This document shows, piece after piece, positions 5,226-5,254 of a DNA stretch of 5,254 nt (position 1 is the first letter of the stretch; the number at the start of each line of letters is the position of its first letter). This DNA comes from Alphaproteobacteria bacterium. Lineage in GTDB: Bacteria; Pseudomonadota; Alphaproteobacteria; Kiloniellales; JAKSDN01. The stretch spans positions 1 through 5,254 of the forward strand of contig JAUVQB010000132.1 of the NCBI GenBank assembly GCA_030598385.1. The letters are read 5' to 3'. The notes under the pieces were generated by a model, which ran no database searches, had not been told where the DNA came from, and was given only the letters and a program-made list of their open reading frames with translations. The translations under genes were made by a program, and so were the position numbers.

Positions 5226-5254
5226 AAGGGTCGGGCGACGCGGTCCGAAAGCTC
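5202..5254 (+). CDS. N-terminal fragment of a gene cut by the right edge, possibly a TetR-type regulator
   Basis: An open frame runs off the window starting MRRDAGHRKGRATRSES. AGGAG (5193-5197) precedes the ATG by four bases, a credible if short-spaced ribosome site. The same frame is open back to a TAA at 5136-5138, so an ATG at 5151 is an alternative start that would add 17 residues, but it has no Shine-Dalgarno. The basic stretch RKGRATRSES resembles the tail that precedes the DNA-binding domain in many TetR/AcrR regulators (typically G-R-P-T-R-x-E-x), which is my only basis for that suggestion. With 17 codons visible, neither the gene nor the family is certain. Confidence 0.35.
   Translation, partial: MRRDAGHRKGRATRSES

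Noticed and set aside
5184..5251. Possible structured ncRNA (SRP, 6S or RNase P like)
   Set aside because: None of the conserved cores of these RNAs is visible, and the stretch reads as an open frame with a ribosome site; the pairing is better described as structure around a start codon.

Overview
The window is GC-rich chromosomal DNA of an alphaproteobacterium, probably from the Rhodospirillales or a related order. This is inferred from the protein families, from the gene order (DUF2007, tRNA1(Val)-type methyltransferase and S49 peptidase divergent from a polyprenyl diphosphate synthase) and from a PAS_5 protein. No database search was possible, so family calls rest on motifs read directly from the sequence.

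The left two thirds (1-3243) is read entirely on the minus strand. In transcription order it holds a 71-residue DUF2007 protein (3028-3243), a TrmN6-like SAM methyltransferase coupled to it by an ATGA overlap (2243-3031), an S49/SppA-SohB-like serine peptidase (1295-2158), a 101-residue membrane-anchored zinc-ribbon protein (811-1116), and an MlaF-type ABC ATPase that runs off the left edge (1-794). A 178-base spacer with a strong hairpin separates the peptidase from the zinc-ribbon/mlaF pair, so there may be two transcription units.

The right third is read on the plus strand. A divergent intergenic region (3244-3441) carries a plausible sigma70-type promoter and two closely spaced dyads. It precedes a long-chain polyprenyl diphosphate synthase (3442-4461, TTG start), which makes the side chain of ubiquinone. 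Next come a spacer with an imperfect CtrA-like motif, a PAS_5 domain protein (4569-5087), and at the right edge the first codons of another gene, possibly a TetR-type regulator, whose start codon lies inside a hairpin.

Most of this is housekeeping or conserved accessory content: isoprenoid quinone synthesis, RNA or substrate methylation, proteolysis and outer-membrane lipid transport. I saw no mobile element, CRISPR array, tRNA or rRNA, and no defence or biosynthetic cluster. The points most worth a second look are motif deviations in the ATPase (no switch histidine, altered Walker A) and in the methyltransferase (NPPH rather than NPPY/F), the small zinc-ribbon protein beside mlaF, the dyads upstream of the prenyl synthase, and the structured start of the right-edge gene.
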